This document shows, one piece after another, positions 32,768-41,262 of a stretch of DNA of 64,000 nucleotides. The notes below the pieces were generated by a model. That model did not search any database, had not been told where the DNA came from, and saw nothing but the letters and a program-made list of their open reading frames with translations. The stretch lies in the NCBI RefSeq assembly GCF_002112505.1, contig NZ_NEHW01000006.1:124001-188000 (forward strand), written 5' to 3'. The stretch is from Pseudomonas sp. R28(2017). GTDB taxonomy: Bacteria > Pseudomonadota > Gammaproteobacteria > Pseudomonadales > Pseudomonadaceae. Both the position numbers and the translations under genes were made by a program. Each line of letters starts with the position of its first letter. Position 1 is the first letter of the stretch.

Positions 32768-34257
32768 CAGTGACACTGATTGCAACCGATGCCAAGCACT
32801 ACCGCTTGCTGCCCTTCCGATTCATGCGCATGAACACGGGAAATGAACGTGACATTCTGCTCACCGCCGATACCGGGGAGTACTTGCACGTGAACGACGC
32901 GCAGTTACAGGCCCTCAGCTACTTCGACGTTGAAGCGGGCACACCGTTTTACAAAGACCTGCTGGCCCGTCACTTCATCTACGAACCAGGCCACCACGAT
33001 CCGTTTCCGGAAATAGCCGCGCAGTATCGCAGCCGCAAGGACTTTCTATTCCAAGGCCCGGCACTGCACTTGTTCGTGGTCACATTGCGCTGCAACCATA
33101 CCTGTCAGTACTGCCAAGTGTCGCGGGCTCCTCTGGGCGGCTCGGGTCACGACCTCTCGGAGGCAGATGCCAGAGCTGCGGTTGATCGCCTTTTCGAATC
33201 GAACGCCCCCGCCCTGACTGTGGAGTTTCAGGGTGGCGAGCCGCTTCTGGCCTTCGAGCGCGTACGCCAGATTGTCGAATGGATAGTTGAGCGAAACGTG
33301 CTCGAGCAGCGGGACATCCAGTTCGTCATCACTACGACGCTGCATCACCTGACTGAAGAAATCCTCAACTTCGCACAGCAACATCGCATCCAGTTTTCGA
33401 CGTCGCTCGATGGGCCGGCGCCTTTGCACAATGCCAACCGCCCAACACCATCGCGAGATTCCTACGAGCGCACTGTAAAAGGCATCCAATGGGTCCGTGA
33501 ACGCCTAGGGCATGAGGCGGTTTCGGCATTGACCACACTAACTTCAAGAAGCCTCGAACAGCCTGAAGCGATCATCGACGAGTATGTGAACCAAGGTTTC
33601 TCCAGCATCTCACTCCGGCCACTGAGCCCTTATGGGTTCGCCACCAAGAGTGCCCATCGCCTTGACTACCCGATCGAGCGATATCTGGCCTTCTACCAGA
33701 AAGCACTGGCCTATTTGCTGGACATCAACCAGCAAGGCGTATATTTGTCGGAGAGTTACACGAGCCTGTTACTCAAGAATATCCTCACACCCTTCTCCTC
33801 TGGCTACGTAGACCTCCGCTCTCCTGCCGGCGCGGGTACTGCTGCGCTGGTCTACAACTATGACGGTTACGTCTATCCGTCGGACGAAGCCCGCATGTTG
33901 CTGGAGATGGGCGAAGATGGCTTGAGGCTTGGTCGGGTCCAGCAACCTTTACCGGAACTGCTGGCATCGCCCGTCATGGAGGCGTTGCTTAGCAGTGGTG
34001 TTGCGGAAGCATTACCCGGCTGCTCGGATTGTGCGCTGGTCCCTTACTGCGGCGCAGACCCCGTCGAGCACTTCGCACGCCAAGGTGACCCGATCGGGCA
34101 CAGAGCGTTCAGCAGCTTCTGCAAGAAGAACATGGGGCTGCTGAAGCATTTGTTCGGCCTGCTTCGCGATGGCGACGACAACGTGCAGCGGGTGCTGCTG
34201 TCCTGGTTGAACAGGCGCGCCTACAGCGATGTTCGCCTTCCGGGTTACAGGGGCTGA
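32755..34257 (+). CDS. hxsB: Radical SAM/SPASM peptide maturase HxsB
   Basis: A 500-aa cytosolic radical SAM enzyme. The [4Fe-4S]-binding motif is CNHTCQYC (Cys113, 117, 120: CX3CX2C). EFQGGEPLL lies near residue 165, and later TSLDGP. The C-terminal SPASM-like Cys cluster (GCSDCALVPYCGADPVEHF...FSSFCKKN) would hold auxiliary Fe-S clusters. In the His-Xaa-Ser system it is thought to modify the HxS repeat of HxsA. The reaction is not established. The frame overlaps hxsD by 13 bp from the ATG at 32755; a GTG at 32770 is the alternative. The gene ends overlapping hxsC by one base. Confidence 0.9.
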   Translation: MWDLAVTLIATDAKHYRLLPFRFMRMNTGNERDILLTADTGEYLHVNDAQLQALSYFDVEAGTPFYKDLLARHFIYEPGHHDPFPEIAAQYRSRKDFLFQGPALHLFVVTLRCNHTCQYCQVSRAPLGGSGHDLSEADARAAVDRLFESNAPALTVEFQGGEPLLAFERVRQIVEWIVERNVLEQRDIQFVITTTLHHLTEEILNFAQQHRIQFSTSLDGPAPLHNANRPTPSRDSYERTVKGIQWVRERLGHEAVSALTTLTSRSLEQPEAIIDEYVNQGFSSISLRPLSPYGFATKSAHRLDYPIERYLAFYQKALAYLLDINQQGVYLSESYTSLLLKNILTPFSSGYVDLRSPAGAGTAALVYNYDGYVYPSDEARMLLEMGEDGLRLGRVQQPLPELLASPVMEALLSSGVAEALPGCSDCALVPYCGADPVEHFARQGDPIGHRAFSSFCKKNMGLLKHLFGLLRDGDDNVQRVLLSWLNRRAYSDVRLPGYRG

Positions 34258-35492
34258 TGGCGATGCTGCGCAAAGATACCCACTTTGAAATCCAGCACCT
34301 GCATGAACCCAGACTACTAAAGGTCATCACTCTGGACGAGTTCATCGAACAGGGCCTGGCAGTGTGTGCCGGCAGTGCCGACTTCAATGACCTGCTACTT
34401 TGGCTGCCGAACGAAGAACGCCTAAGGAACCCGCACCTGCTTTCATTGCCAGTGGGTGGATTTCTGACACCGAAGCCGCTGGTTGGCGACTTCGAAAGCG
34501 AGAGGCTGCACCTTCACAGCCCCAAAGATGCAGAGGTCGTGCAGCCGGGCGATGTCATCGCCATCACACCAGGCAACACAATGGCGCGCGTGCTCTATCG
34601 ACGAGGTTCGGACAGCAATCTGCTGTTCATGACCGATCGCTGCAACAGCCTCTGCTTGATGTGCTCGCAGCCGCCCAAGGATATCGATGACCGCTGGCAC
34701 ATCGAGGAAAACCTTCGGTTGATCGACCTGATGGACCCGATTGAGGAGAACCTGGGCATCAGCGGCGGTGAACCAACGCTTTATCGCGACGGCCTGCTCG
34801 AAATCCTTGCCAAGTGCAAAGCCGTTTTGCCGCGGAAGTCCGTTCATGTTCTCAGCAATGGGCGCCTGTTCAAGGACCCGAGCTGGATCGAAGCACTCGC
34901 TGCCATCGGCCACCCGCAGTTGAGCTGGGGCATCCCGCTGTATGCCGACAATGCCGAGGACCATGACCATGTGGTGCAGGCGCCAGGCGCGTTCAGCGAA
35001 ACCCTGCAAGGCCTTTACAACCTCGCCCGCGCCAAGCAGATCATCGAGATACGCGTGGTGCTGAACCGCCTGACCACTCCACGCTTACCTGAGCTGGCCC
35101 ACTACGTGTTCAGGAACCTGCCCTTCGTGCGGCATGTTGCGCTGATGGGTATCGAAAGTACGGGCCTTGCCAGAAAGCACTATGAAGCGCTGTGGATCGA
35201 TCCACTGGACTATCAGGAATCGTTGAGCCAGGCCACGTTCTTCCTGTTCAACCGCGGTGTGCCGGTCTCGATCTACAACCTGCCCCTGTGCCTGATCCCG
35301 GCCCACCTATCGCGCTTCGCCCGCCAGAGCATCTCGGACTGGAAGAACCTGTTCATCGATGCCTGCCAGCAATGCGCCGCCGTGAAACATTGCTCCGGCT
35401 TCTTCAAATCCCACACCGACCGCTGGCAAAGCCGCGGCGTAAAACAACTATCGCCCGAGGCCTTTAGCGCCTACGCAAGGAGTGCACAGTGA
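34257..35492 (+). CDS. hxsC: Radical SAM peptide maturase HxsC
   Basis: A 411-aa second radical SAM enzyme. The CX3CX2C motif is CNSLCLMC at Cys129, 133 and 136. ISGGEPTLY follows at about residue 167, with a TIM-barrel-like body. The C-terminal Cys group DACQQCAAVKHCSGFF suggests an extra cluster, though the domain differs from full SPASM. The first 120 residues form a separate beta-rich region that may bind the substrate. Radical SAM pairs such as this are a hallmark of the hxs operon. The start codon overlaps the hxsB stop (TGATG), and the end overlaps hxsA (GTGA), so all four genes are coupled. Confidence 0.92.
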   Translation: MAMLRKDTHFEIQHLHEPRLLKVITLDEFIEQGLAVCAGSADFNDLLLWLPNEERLRNPHLLSLPVGGFLTPKPLVGDFESERLHLHSPKDAEVVQPGDVIAITPGNTMARVLYRRGSDSNLLFMTDRCNSLCLMCSQPPKDIDDRWHIEENLRLIDLMDPIEENLGISGGEPTLYRDGLLEILAKCKAVLPRKSVHVLSNGRLFKDPSWIEALAAIGHPQLSWGIPLYADNAEDHDHVVQAPGAFSETLQGLYNLARAKQIIEIRVVLNRLTTPRLPELAHYVFRNLPFVRHVALMGIESTGLARKHYEALWIDPLDYQESLSQATFFLFNRGVPVSIYNLPLCLIPAHLSRFARQSISDWKNLFIDACQQCAAVKHCSGFFKSHTDRWQSRGVKQLSPEAFSAYARSAQ

Positions 35493-36085
35493 AACTGCTA
35501 GACCGCTGGAAAATCCTGATCAGTGGGTTAAGCCTGCTGCCAATGGCAGGTGCCACCTTGGCACAGGCAGGCCACACGCCGCTCGCCGATGCGAACTGGA
35601 AACCTGCTGACAAACTGCAGCCCCCAGTATTTACCAACACGCTCAACGCTTCAGACGCCGTGAACATTTATGCAGCACATCGCTCGCACAGTTCACATAG
35701 CTCCCATAGTTCGCACAGTTCTCACTACAGCAGCTCAGGGGGCTACAGCTCGCCTCGTTATTACAGCCCACCTGCTACCACTACCCGCAGTTACACCGCG
35801 CCGATTACCTCAAGCAGCAATAGCCTATATCAATCGTCTGGCACTACCAGCGGTACAAGTGCAAGCAAGTCCACCGCACGTGCAACCAATGAGCAGAAAA
35901 GTAATCTGGTCACGCGTGTGCAGACTGCGCTGATGGTGCGCCAGTATTATCAGGGCGCGGTCGATGGGGTAATGGGCAAAGCGACACGTGGGGCGTTGAT
36001 GGCCTTCCAGATGGACAGGGCACTGACCGTGAATGGCCGGATGGATACGCCAACGCTGAATGCGTTGGGGATCAAAATTCCATAA
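35489..36085 (+). CDS. hxsA: His-Xaa-Ser repeat protein HxsA, exported, peptidoglycan-binding-like tail
   Basis: A 198-aa protein and the presumed substrate of HxsB/HxsC. The signal peptide (LLDRWKILISGLSLLPMAGATLAQA) suggests export. Residues 64-81 are six successive HxS triplets (HRS, HSS x4, HYS), followed by a Ser/Tyr/Thr-rich, low-complexity region (about 82-130). The C-terminus VQTALMVRQYYQGAVDGVMGKATRGALMAFQMDRALTVNGRMD resembles a PG_binding_1 domain. The model is that repeat His/Ser residues are modified by the radical SAM enzymes in the cytosol, then the protein is exported and docks on the cell wall. It starts with GTG overlapping the hxsC stop. The function is unknown. Confidence 0.88.
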   Translation: MKLLDRWKILISGLSLLPMAGATLAQAGHTPLADANWKPADKLQPPVFTNTLNASDAVNIYAAHRSHSSHSSHSSHSSHYSSSGGYSSPRYYSPPATTTRSYTAPITSSSNSLYQSSGTTSGTSASKSTARATNEQKSNLVTRVQTALMVRQYYQGAVDGVMGKATRGALMAFQMDRALTVNGRMDTPTLNALGIKIP

Positions 36086-36107
36086 GCTGCCTTCGGTTGA
36101 CCAGCAG

Positions 36108-36857
36108 ATGACAGCACCTCAGCATCCCGTTCGATTCGCACCCTGGGTGGGCGCCCGATACACCGAAGGCATCCACGGATTGCGCGTGCTGTTGGTATGC
36201 GAATCGCACTATGGAAACAAAGAACATGAGCGCCCGACCGTTACCCCGGAAATCATAAAGGCGCTTGCACTGAGGCAGGTGCATCCCCAGGCGACTCGCA
36301 AGCTGCGCAAGCATGCGCACTTTGCGAAGATCAGGACCTCGGTCACGAAAGCCAAGCCTGGTGTTGCTAGCCTGGACAGGCAGGCATTTTGGGAAAGCGT
36401 CGCCTACTACAACTACTTGCAGGAATTCGTCAGTGCCAATCGTCAGGCTCCGCAAGACGGCGCGTGGGAGCGGAGCAGATCTGCCTTCTCGCAGGTAGTG
36501 AAGGTGTTGGCACCTCAGTTGATTGTCTGTTTCAGCATCCGCAACGGCAAACGGATCACCTCGCTTTCGACAGGGATCCCGGTAGCAGTGGTAAATCATC
36601 CCTCGTCGCGGTTTGCCTACAGCACTGTAAAGCCAGCTATTGCCAAACAGATCGAGGAGGCACTTTTACGAGGTCAGCATGAATCTGGTTTCGTTAACAA
36701 CCCTGTTTATGACGCTTGGCGCAACGCCACGGTGTCTGCCATTCCAACCCCTGGCCCCCATCTTCCCGAGCCCCATGCCAGCGAGCTTCACCAGTCACGG
36801 AAAGCCGCTATGGCGGCCCTCGACGAACTCCAGTCGCTCTCCCTTCGCTACGAGTGA
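36108..36857 (+). CDS. Hypothetical protein, possibly uracil-DNA-glycosylase-like fold
   Basis: A 249-aa cytosolic protein. The N-terminal segment GLRVLLVCESHYGN resembles the first strand-loop of UDG-superfamily proteins. The segment VAVVNHPSSRFAYS near residue 165 recalls the HPS motif of that superfamily. No other catalytic residues can be placed with certainty, so the assignment is tentative. It follows hxsA by 22 bp on the same strand but shows no functional link to it. The ATG at 36108 has a weak Shine-Dalgarno. It could instead belong with the defence genes downstream. Confidence 0.5.
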   Translation: MTAPQHPVRFAPWVGARYTEGIHGLRVLLVCESHYGNKEHERPTVTPEIIKALALRQVHPQATRKLRKHAHFAKIRTSVTKAKPGVASLDRQAFWESVAYYNYLQEFVSANRQAPQDGAWERSRSAFSQVVKVLAPQLIVCFSIRNGKRITSLSTGIPVAVVNHPSSRFAYSTVKPAIAKQIEEALLRGQHESGFVNNPVYDAWRNATVSAIPTPGPHLPEPHASELHQSRKAAMAALDELQSLSLRYE

Positions 36858-37039
36858 TAGCAGTCCACCCGATCTCGGCACACAGCTACGCTTTGACCTA
36901 GATCTACTTACAGGTTACTCCGAATTCTCCTACACACTTTCTCATTTCGTCTGTAGGACGTATGGTGTCGAGCATCTGCAATGAAGGCTAAACGGTGGCT
37001 CCCATCAGCCCAGTTCGCCCGCCAACACAGGACGCTCTC

Positions 37040-37420
37040 GTGACAACCCCCACCGCTTCACCCCAGCTCGTCGACACCACCCGCCTGGCCCAGGCGCTCG
37101 AGCAATTTGCCGCCGACCGCAACTGGGCCCAGTTCCACTCGCCCAAGAACCTGGTCATGGCCCTGAGCGGCGAAGTTGGTGAACTCAACGAGATCTTCCA
37201 ATGGCTCAGCGAGGACGCCTCCAAGTCCGCCGCCCATAACCCGGATACAGCGCAGGCCGTCGAGGAAGAACTCGCCGACGTGCTCATGTACCTGGTACGC
37301 CTGGCCTCGGTCCTGGGCGTGGACCTGGACGCAGCGGCTAAACGCAAATTGCGCCTGAACGGCGAAAAGTACCCGGTCGAAAAAGCCCGCAATACCGCCA
37401 AGAAGTACGACCAACTCTGA
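37040..37420 (+). CDS. MazG-like nucleotide pyrophosphohydrolase (RS21-C6/dCTPase type)
   Basis: A 126-aa all-alpha NTP pyrophosphohydrolase. It shows NWAQFHSPKNLVMALSGEVGELNEIFQWL and EEELADVLMYLVRLASVLGVDLDAAAKRKLRLNGEKYPVEKARN. The EVGELxExxQW and EELADVLMY motifs hold the Mg-binding Glu/Asp residues of the MazG/dCTP pyrophosphatase family. It hydrolyses (d)NTPs to the monophosphate. GTG at 37040 with AGGA 7 bases upstream is the best start. It is 28 bp upstream of the PD-(D/E)XK/DUF2075 gene, and both probably form one transcription unit. That coupling has a defence-like flavour. Confidence 0.85.
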   Translation: MTTPTASPQLVDTTRLAQALEQFAADRNWAQFHSPKNLVMALSGEVGELNEIFQWLSEDASKSAAHNPDTAQAVEEELADVLMYLVRLASVLGVDLDAAAKRKLRLNGEKYPVEKARNTAKKYDQL

Positions 37421-37448
37421 TTGCCAGCTTGAGTAAGGAAGAAGGACC

Positions 37449-39359
37449 TTGATCGTTTATCAAGCGACCAAATCGCAGTTTCTGCACGACTGCATCAACG
37501 ACGATATCGAAGACGTGATTCTGGATAGTTACCAGTCCACGACCGGCAAACGGGTCGCCGCCTCAGAGATCAATTCGTGGAAGAATTCCCTCGGCAAAAT
37601 GGCCAATGTGCTTCAAGCCCCCGGGCTGCCCGACTCAATGGGCGTAGCGATTGAGCTGCACATCCCCCAGACCTCCAAGCGAATCGATATAACCCTCACC
37701 GGCTTCAACGCCGAGGGCCAGCGCAGCGTTCTATTGGTTGAACTCAAACAATGGAGCCAAGCGAAAGCCACCAGCAAAGATGCGATTGTCCGCACTGTAC
37801 TGGGTGGCAAAGAACGCGAGACCGTTCATCCATCGTATCAAGCGTGGTCTTACGCCAGCCTGTTGCACGGTTTCAACGAAGCCGTGCATACCGGTGGCAT
37901 CCAGGTGCAGGCATGCGCCTATCTGCATAACTACGTAGCTGATGGCGTACTCAACGCAAAGCATTATCAGGATTACACCAGCAAGGCTCCGCTGTTCATG
38001 CGAGGCAAGGAGCAGCTGGAACAGCTGCGCACGTTCATCAAGCAACACATCGCCAGCGGCGATGAGAACAGCACGATGCATGAACTGGTAAACAGCCCCA
38101 TCCGTCCGTCCAAAGCGCTGGCAGATTCTCTGAAAGGCCTGCTCAAAGCGCAACCTGAATTCATTCTGATCGACGATCAGAAAGAGATCTTCGAAGCAGC
38201 GATGGCCGCAGCCACTGCCGCATCTACTGAAAAGCCGAGGGTAGTGATCATTCAAGGTGGCCCTGGCACCGGGAAGACAGTGGTCGCACTCAACCTGCTG
38301 GTGAAGCTCATCGGCCAAGGCCTGTACGGACGGTACGTCTCTAAGAACGCCGCACCTCGCAAAGTCTACGAAAGCAAACTGGCAGGCTCGATCACCCGCA
38401 GCCACTTCTCCAACCTGTTCGTTGGGTCGGGCGCCTTTGTCGATACCGCCGCGAATATCAATGACTTCCTTGTCGTCGACGAAGCTCATCGCCTCAACGA
38501 GAAAAGTGGCCTCTACGGCAACCTGGGCGAGAACCAGATCAAAGAGCTGATCAATGCTTCGGCCTGCACCATCTTCTTCATCGACGAAGATCAGCGCGTT
38601 ACCCTGAGCGACATCGGCAGCCGAGAAGCAATCCGCGCCTTTGCCGAAGCTAAAGGCGCGCAGGTCGAGGAGTACACCCTCGCCTCCCAGTTTCGCTGCA
38701 ACGGCTCGGACGGTTACCTGGCTTGGCTGGACGACGTGCTGCAAGTGCGTCCGACCGCCAACCGGCACCTGGACAGCAGTCTCTACGAGTTCAAGGTATT
38801 CGACACCCCCGAAGCCCTTCACGCGGCCATTGAACAGAAAAACAACCACAACAAGGCCCGCGTCGTCGCCGGCTATTGCTGGCCCTGGACCAGCAAGAAA
38901 CAACCTTCGGCCGATGACATCATCATTGGCGAACACTACCGTCGTAAGTGGAACCTTGACCAGGATGGAAGCTTGTGGATCATCGCGGAGAACTCTATCG
39001 AGCAGGTCGGCTGTATTCATACCTGCCAAGGGCTGGAGGTTGATTACATCGGCGTGATCATCGGCCCAGACCTGGTGATTCGCGACAAGCAGGTGTTTAC
39101 CGATCCTGGAAAGCGAGACAGACAGGACCGATCCATTCGAGGGTACAAAACTCGTATGAAATCAGAACCCGAAGCAACCCGTGAACTGGTAGACCTCATC
39201 ATCAAGAACACCTATAGAACCTTGATGACACGAGGGATGAAGGGCTGCTACATCTACTCCAGCGATGAACAGACTTCGCAGTACTTCCGCAGACGGTCTT
39301 TCTTGGTTGACCTGGATCCATCTACGCCGCAACCAGATTTACTGGATTCCGTATCTTAA
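37449..39359 (+). CDS. PD-(D/E)XK nuclease-like / DUF2075 helicase-like ATPase
   Basis: A 636-aa two-part protein. At residues 65-102 the segment RIDITL...VLLVELKQW gives a D80...E98-x-K100 arrangement typical of PD-(D/E)XK nucleases. The DUF2075 P-loop domain (about 260-630) has Walker A GGPGTGKT at 270-277, DEAH at 344-347, FFIDEDQRVT, SQFRCNG at about 415 and GLEVDYIGVI near 535, like superfamily 1 helicases. It starts at TTG (37449) after GGAAGAAGG. It is adjacent to the MazG-like gene and close to a type IV restriction gene, so a role in anti-phage defence is plausible but untested. Confidence 0.78.
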   Translation: MIVYQATKSQFLHDCINDDIEDVILDSYQSTTGKRVAASEINSWKNSLGKMANVLQAPGLPDSMGVAIELHIPQTSKRIDITLTGFNAEGQRSVLLVELKQWSQAKATSKDAIVRTVLGGKERETVHPSYQAWSYASLLHGFNEAVHTGGIQVQACAYLHNYVADGVLNAKHYQDYTSKAPLFMRGKEQLEQLRTFIKQHIASGDENSTMHELVNSPIRPSKALADSLKGLLKAQPEFILIDDQKEIFEAAMAAATAASTEKPRVVIIQGGPGTGKTVVALNLLVKLIGQGLYGRYVSKNAAPRKVYESKLAGSITRSHFSNLFVGSGAFVDTAANINDFLVVDEAHRLNEKSGLYGNLGENQIKELINASACTIFFIDEDQRVTLSDIGSREAIRAFAEAKGAQVEEYTLASQFRCNGSDGYLAWLDDVLQVRPTANRHLDSSLYEFKVFDTPEALHAAIEQKNNHNKARVVAGYCWPWTSKKQPSADDIIIGEHYRRKWNLDQDGSLWIIAENSIEQVGCIHTCQGLEVDYIGVIIGPDLVIRDKQVFTDPGKRDRQDRSIRGYKTRMKSEPEATRELVDLIIKNTYRTLMTRGMKGCYIYSSDEQTSQYFRRRSFLVDLDPSTPQPDLLDSVS

Positions 39360-39646
39360 ATAGAGGATATAAGGGCAGGTTTGCCAAAAGCTGAGCACTG
39401 CCCGTTTACCCCTGCCAGCTCGTCGAAAGATTCAACATCTCTGCCGCTCTCGTTTGCGCCGACCTCAGCCATGAAGTCTCTATGAAAAGCCTTAAGCCAC
39501 GAACGGTACCCGACAGCCAGCCTAGATGTGCATCCTAAACCTCGTCTAATAGTTACATACTCGTCACATCGCCCCAAAACGTCTCCCTCCGATGCACTAG
39601 CACAGTCAAACACTAGCCACACGCGTGAGTGAATGCGCATGCCCAT
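39356..39646 (-). CDS. Doubtful hypothetical ORF, 96 aa
   Basis: The frame begins GMRIHSRVWLVFDCASASEGDVLGRCDEYVTIRRG, with many Cys/Arg and no recognised domain. It runs convergent to the DUF2075 gene and overlaps its stop by 4 bp. GGGGGG lies shortly before the ATG at 39646 and could act as a weak Shine-Dalgarno. It lies in an otherwise empty 39360-39753 gap and may simply be chance in that interval. I keep it as a low-confidence entry. Confidence 0.25.
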   Translation of the reverse strand: MGMRIHSRVWLVFDCASASEGDVLGRCDEYVTIRRGLGCTSRLAVGYRSWLKAFHRDFMAEVGANESGRDVESFDELAGVNGQCSAFGKPALISSI

Positions 39647-39753
39647 CTAGCCCCCCACCACAGTCGGGTTTGGCCGGTTTTCCTTGAACTATTTGATCAA
39701 TTTGGTGAAGATACGAAATTTCCTACGCACGTTGGCGACAAAGGGCAGAGAAC

Positions 39754-40857
39754 GTGGCGATCAAATCGGTACCGAAGGAGCGGATTGATGAGGCTATGCA
39801 GGAATTTGATCGCGACTTCAGAGGGAGACGAGAGTGGCTGGGCTGGGAAACGAACCTGGCCCACCGCTACGCGATTGATGCTGGAGGAACTTCGTATCCA
39901 GCAAAGAAAATCATTTCCATCGCAACTGGCATCGCAGTCAGTCAGTTTTCAGGTGGAAATCCCACAAACCGTTACTTAGAAAAGCGTGGCTTTACAGTAG
40001 TCGAGCTCCAAAGTACTGAGCCAGAGCATGCCATACACTTCACCCCAGGCACTGTTTACGACCGCGTGACTGAAATCAACGGACCATTCGGGGGCAGCCG
40101 ACAGAGTGGCATAGCGGCATCCGCCACCCATCCAGCAATTTTTCTGTTCACGGGCGACAGCGGAGAACAGTACGGCTATGCCGACCGATGGGACGGTGGT
40201 GCGTTTCTTTACACCGGTGAAGGGCAACGCGGACCTATGACCCTGACCCGCGGCAACAAAGCTATCGCAGAACATGCTGAAACAGGTCGTGCACTTCACC
40301 TGTTTCAATCGCTTGGCAAAGGAAAAGGTAACCGCTATATAGGTGAATTCTGCTGCGCAGACATATTCGAGCGAGCTCAGCAGGACGTTGATGATGAGGA
40401 TCGCATTGCTCTTATTTTCCGATTGGTCCCTGTGGGAAGCTTTGCGCAAGAAGCCGAAGGAGAGCTAGAGACAAAGATAGAACTGCCAGATTCGTTGGCC
40501 GCAGCTCGGCTAGCAGCACTCGCTGCCTGTAAGGCGGTAACAAATGAAACAAGCCAATCGGCGCCTCGCAAAGTTTACCAACGAAGCAGAAAGGTCGCTC
40601 ACTACGTACTCATGCGTGCTCAAGGCCTATGTGAAAGCTGCGAAAAGCCAGCGCCCTTTATTAAGAAGGATGGCACCCCTTACCTTGAACCACATCATGT
40701 AAATCGACTTTCTGACGGTGGTCTCGACCACCCTCGTTATGTAGGGGCAGTTTGCCCAACCTGTCATCGCGAAATTCACTCTGGTGTGCACGGTGCATGG
40801 CTTAACGCCCAGTTGAAGCAACGACTGATAGCAATTGAATCCCTGACGATCGAGTGA
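39754..40857 (+). CDS. Type IV restriction endonuclease, ScoMcrA-like SRA-HNH
   Basis: A 367-aa nuclease in three parts. The N-terminal head (about 1-83) has WETNLAHRYAIDAGGTSYPAKKIISIATG...FSGGNPTNRYLEKRGF. The SRA-like modified-base reader (about 98-225) has FGGSRQSGIAAS and IFLFTGDSGEQYGYADRWDG...FLYTGEGQRGPMTLTRGNKAI. The C-terminal HNH domain has Cys293/Cys296, PHHVNRLSDGG with His314/315, and Cys334/Cys337/His338/His342. Such enzymes (ScoMcrA) cut DNA bearing 5-methylcytosine or phosphorothioate modifications, so this probably restricts modified invading DNA. GTG at 39754 follows AGGG. It is in the defence-like cluster. Confidence 0.85.
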   Translation: MAIKSVPKERIDEAMQEFDRDFRGRREWLGWETNLAHRYAIDAGGTSYPAKKIISIATGIAVSQFSGGNPTNRYLEKRGFTVVELQSTEPEHAIHFTPGTVYDRVTEINGPFGGSRQSGIAASATHPAIFLFTGDSGEQYGYADRWDGGAFLYTGEGQRGPMTLTRGNKAIAEHAETGRALHLFQSLGKGKGNRYIGEFCCADIFERAQQDVDDEDRIALIFRLVPVGSFAQEAEGELETKIELPDSLAAARLAALAACKAVTNETSQSAPRKVYQRSRKVAHYVLMRAQGLCESCEKPAPFIKKDGTPYLEPHHVNRLSDGGLDHPRYVGAVCPTCHREIHSGVHGAWLNAQLKQRLIAIESLTIE

Positions 40858-41262
40858 CTAGCTTTCGATAACTACTGAAAGCTATCTATCCATACTGCAC
40901 GATCGGTCGAGGCAGAGAACTTCTGGCTTGCTTAAATCAACACATAGCGAAGAATTTGAACTAAATATTTATAGAAGAATTTTGCAGCCGGCCAAAATTT
41001 ATCACCCATAGCTCTCCGGCGAACTCATTCGCTTTGTGAGCACCGCGTCTCGAAAACAAGAAGCGTGGAGCTATCTACTTTGCACCAACCTCCTAGACCT
41101 CCAACTCTGAAATTTTGTAGGGTCATCGCCATCACCGGAAAGGAATTCTGTCATGGCAAAACTATATGAACTCTCGGGGTAGGCATGGGATGTGGCCGCC
41201 AAACCCTCGCCACCCCCACGCCTCAGATTAAACATTAGACATGCCTGAAATAAAAAGCGAGT
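40858..41262. other. AT-rich intergenic stretch without a gene
   Basis: An inverted repeat AGCTTTC-N10-GAAAGCT (40860-40883) lies just after the SRA-HNH stop but has no T-run. A tiny frame at 41153 (MAKLYELSG) ends in TAG after a good Shine-Dalgarno. It continues in frame past the TAG (AWDVAAKPS...), which may be a gene remnant. There is nothing else I can support. Confidence 0.5.

Noticed and set aside
35678..35731. His/Ser codon repeats taken as simple low-complexity DNA
   Set aside because: The repeat is in frame as HxS triplets within hxsA and next to two radical SAM genes, so it is functional sequence rather than noise.
41153..41182. Nine-codon frame MAKLYELSG after a good Shine-Dalgarno
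   Set aside because: Too short to support. It may be the decayed start of a lost gene because the frame continues after the TAG.
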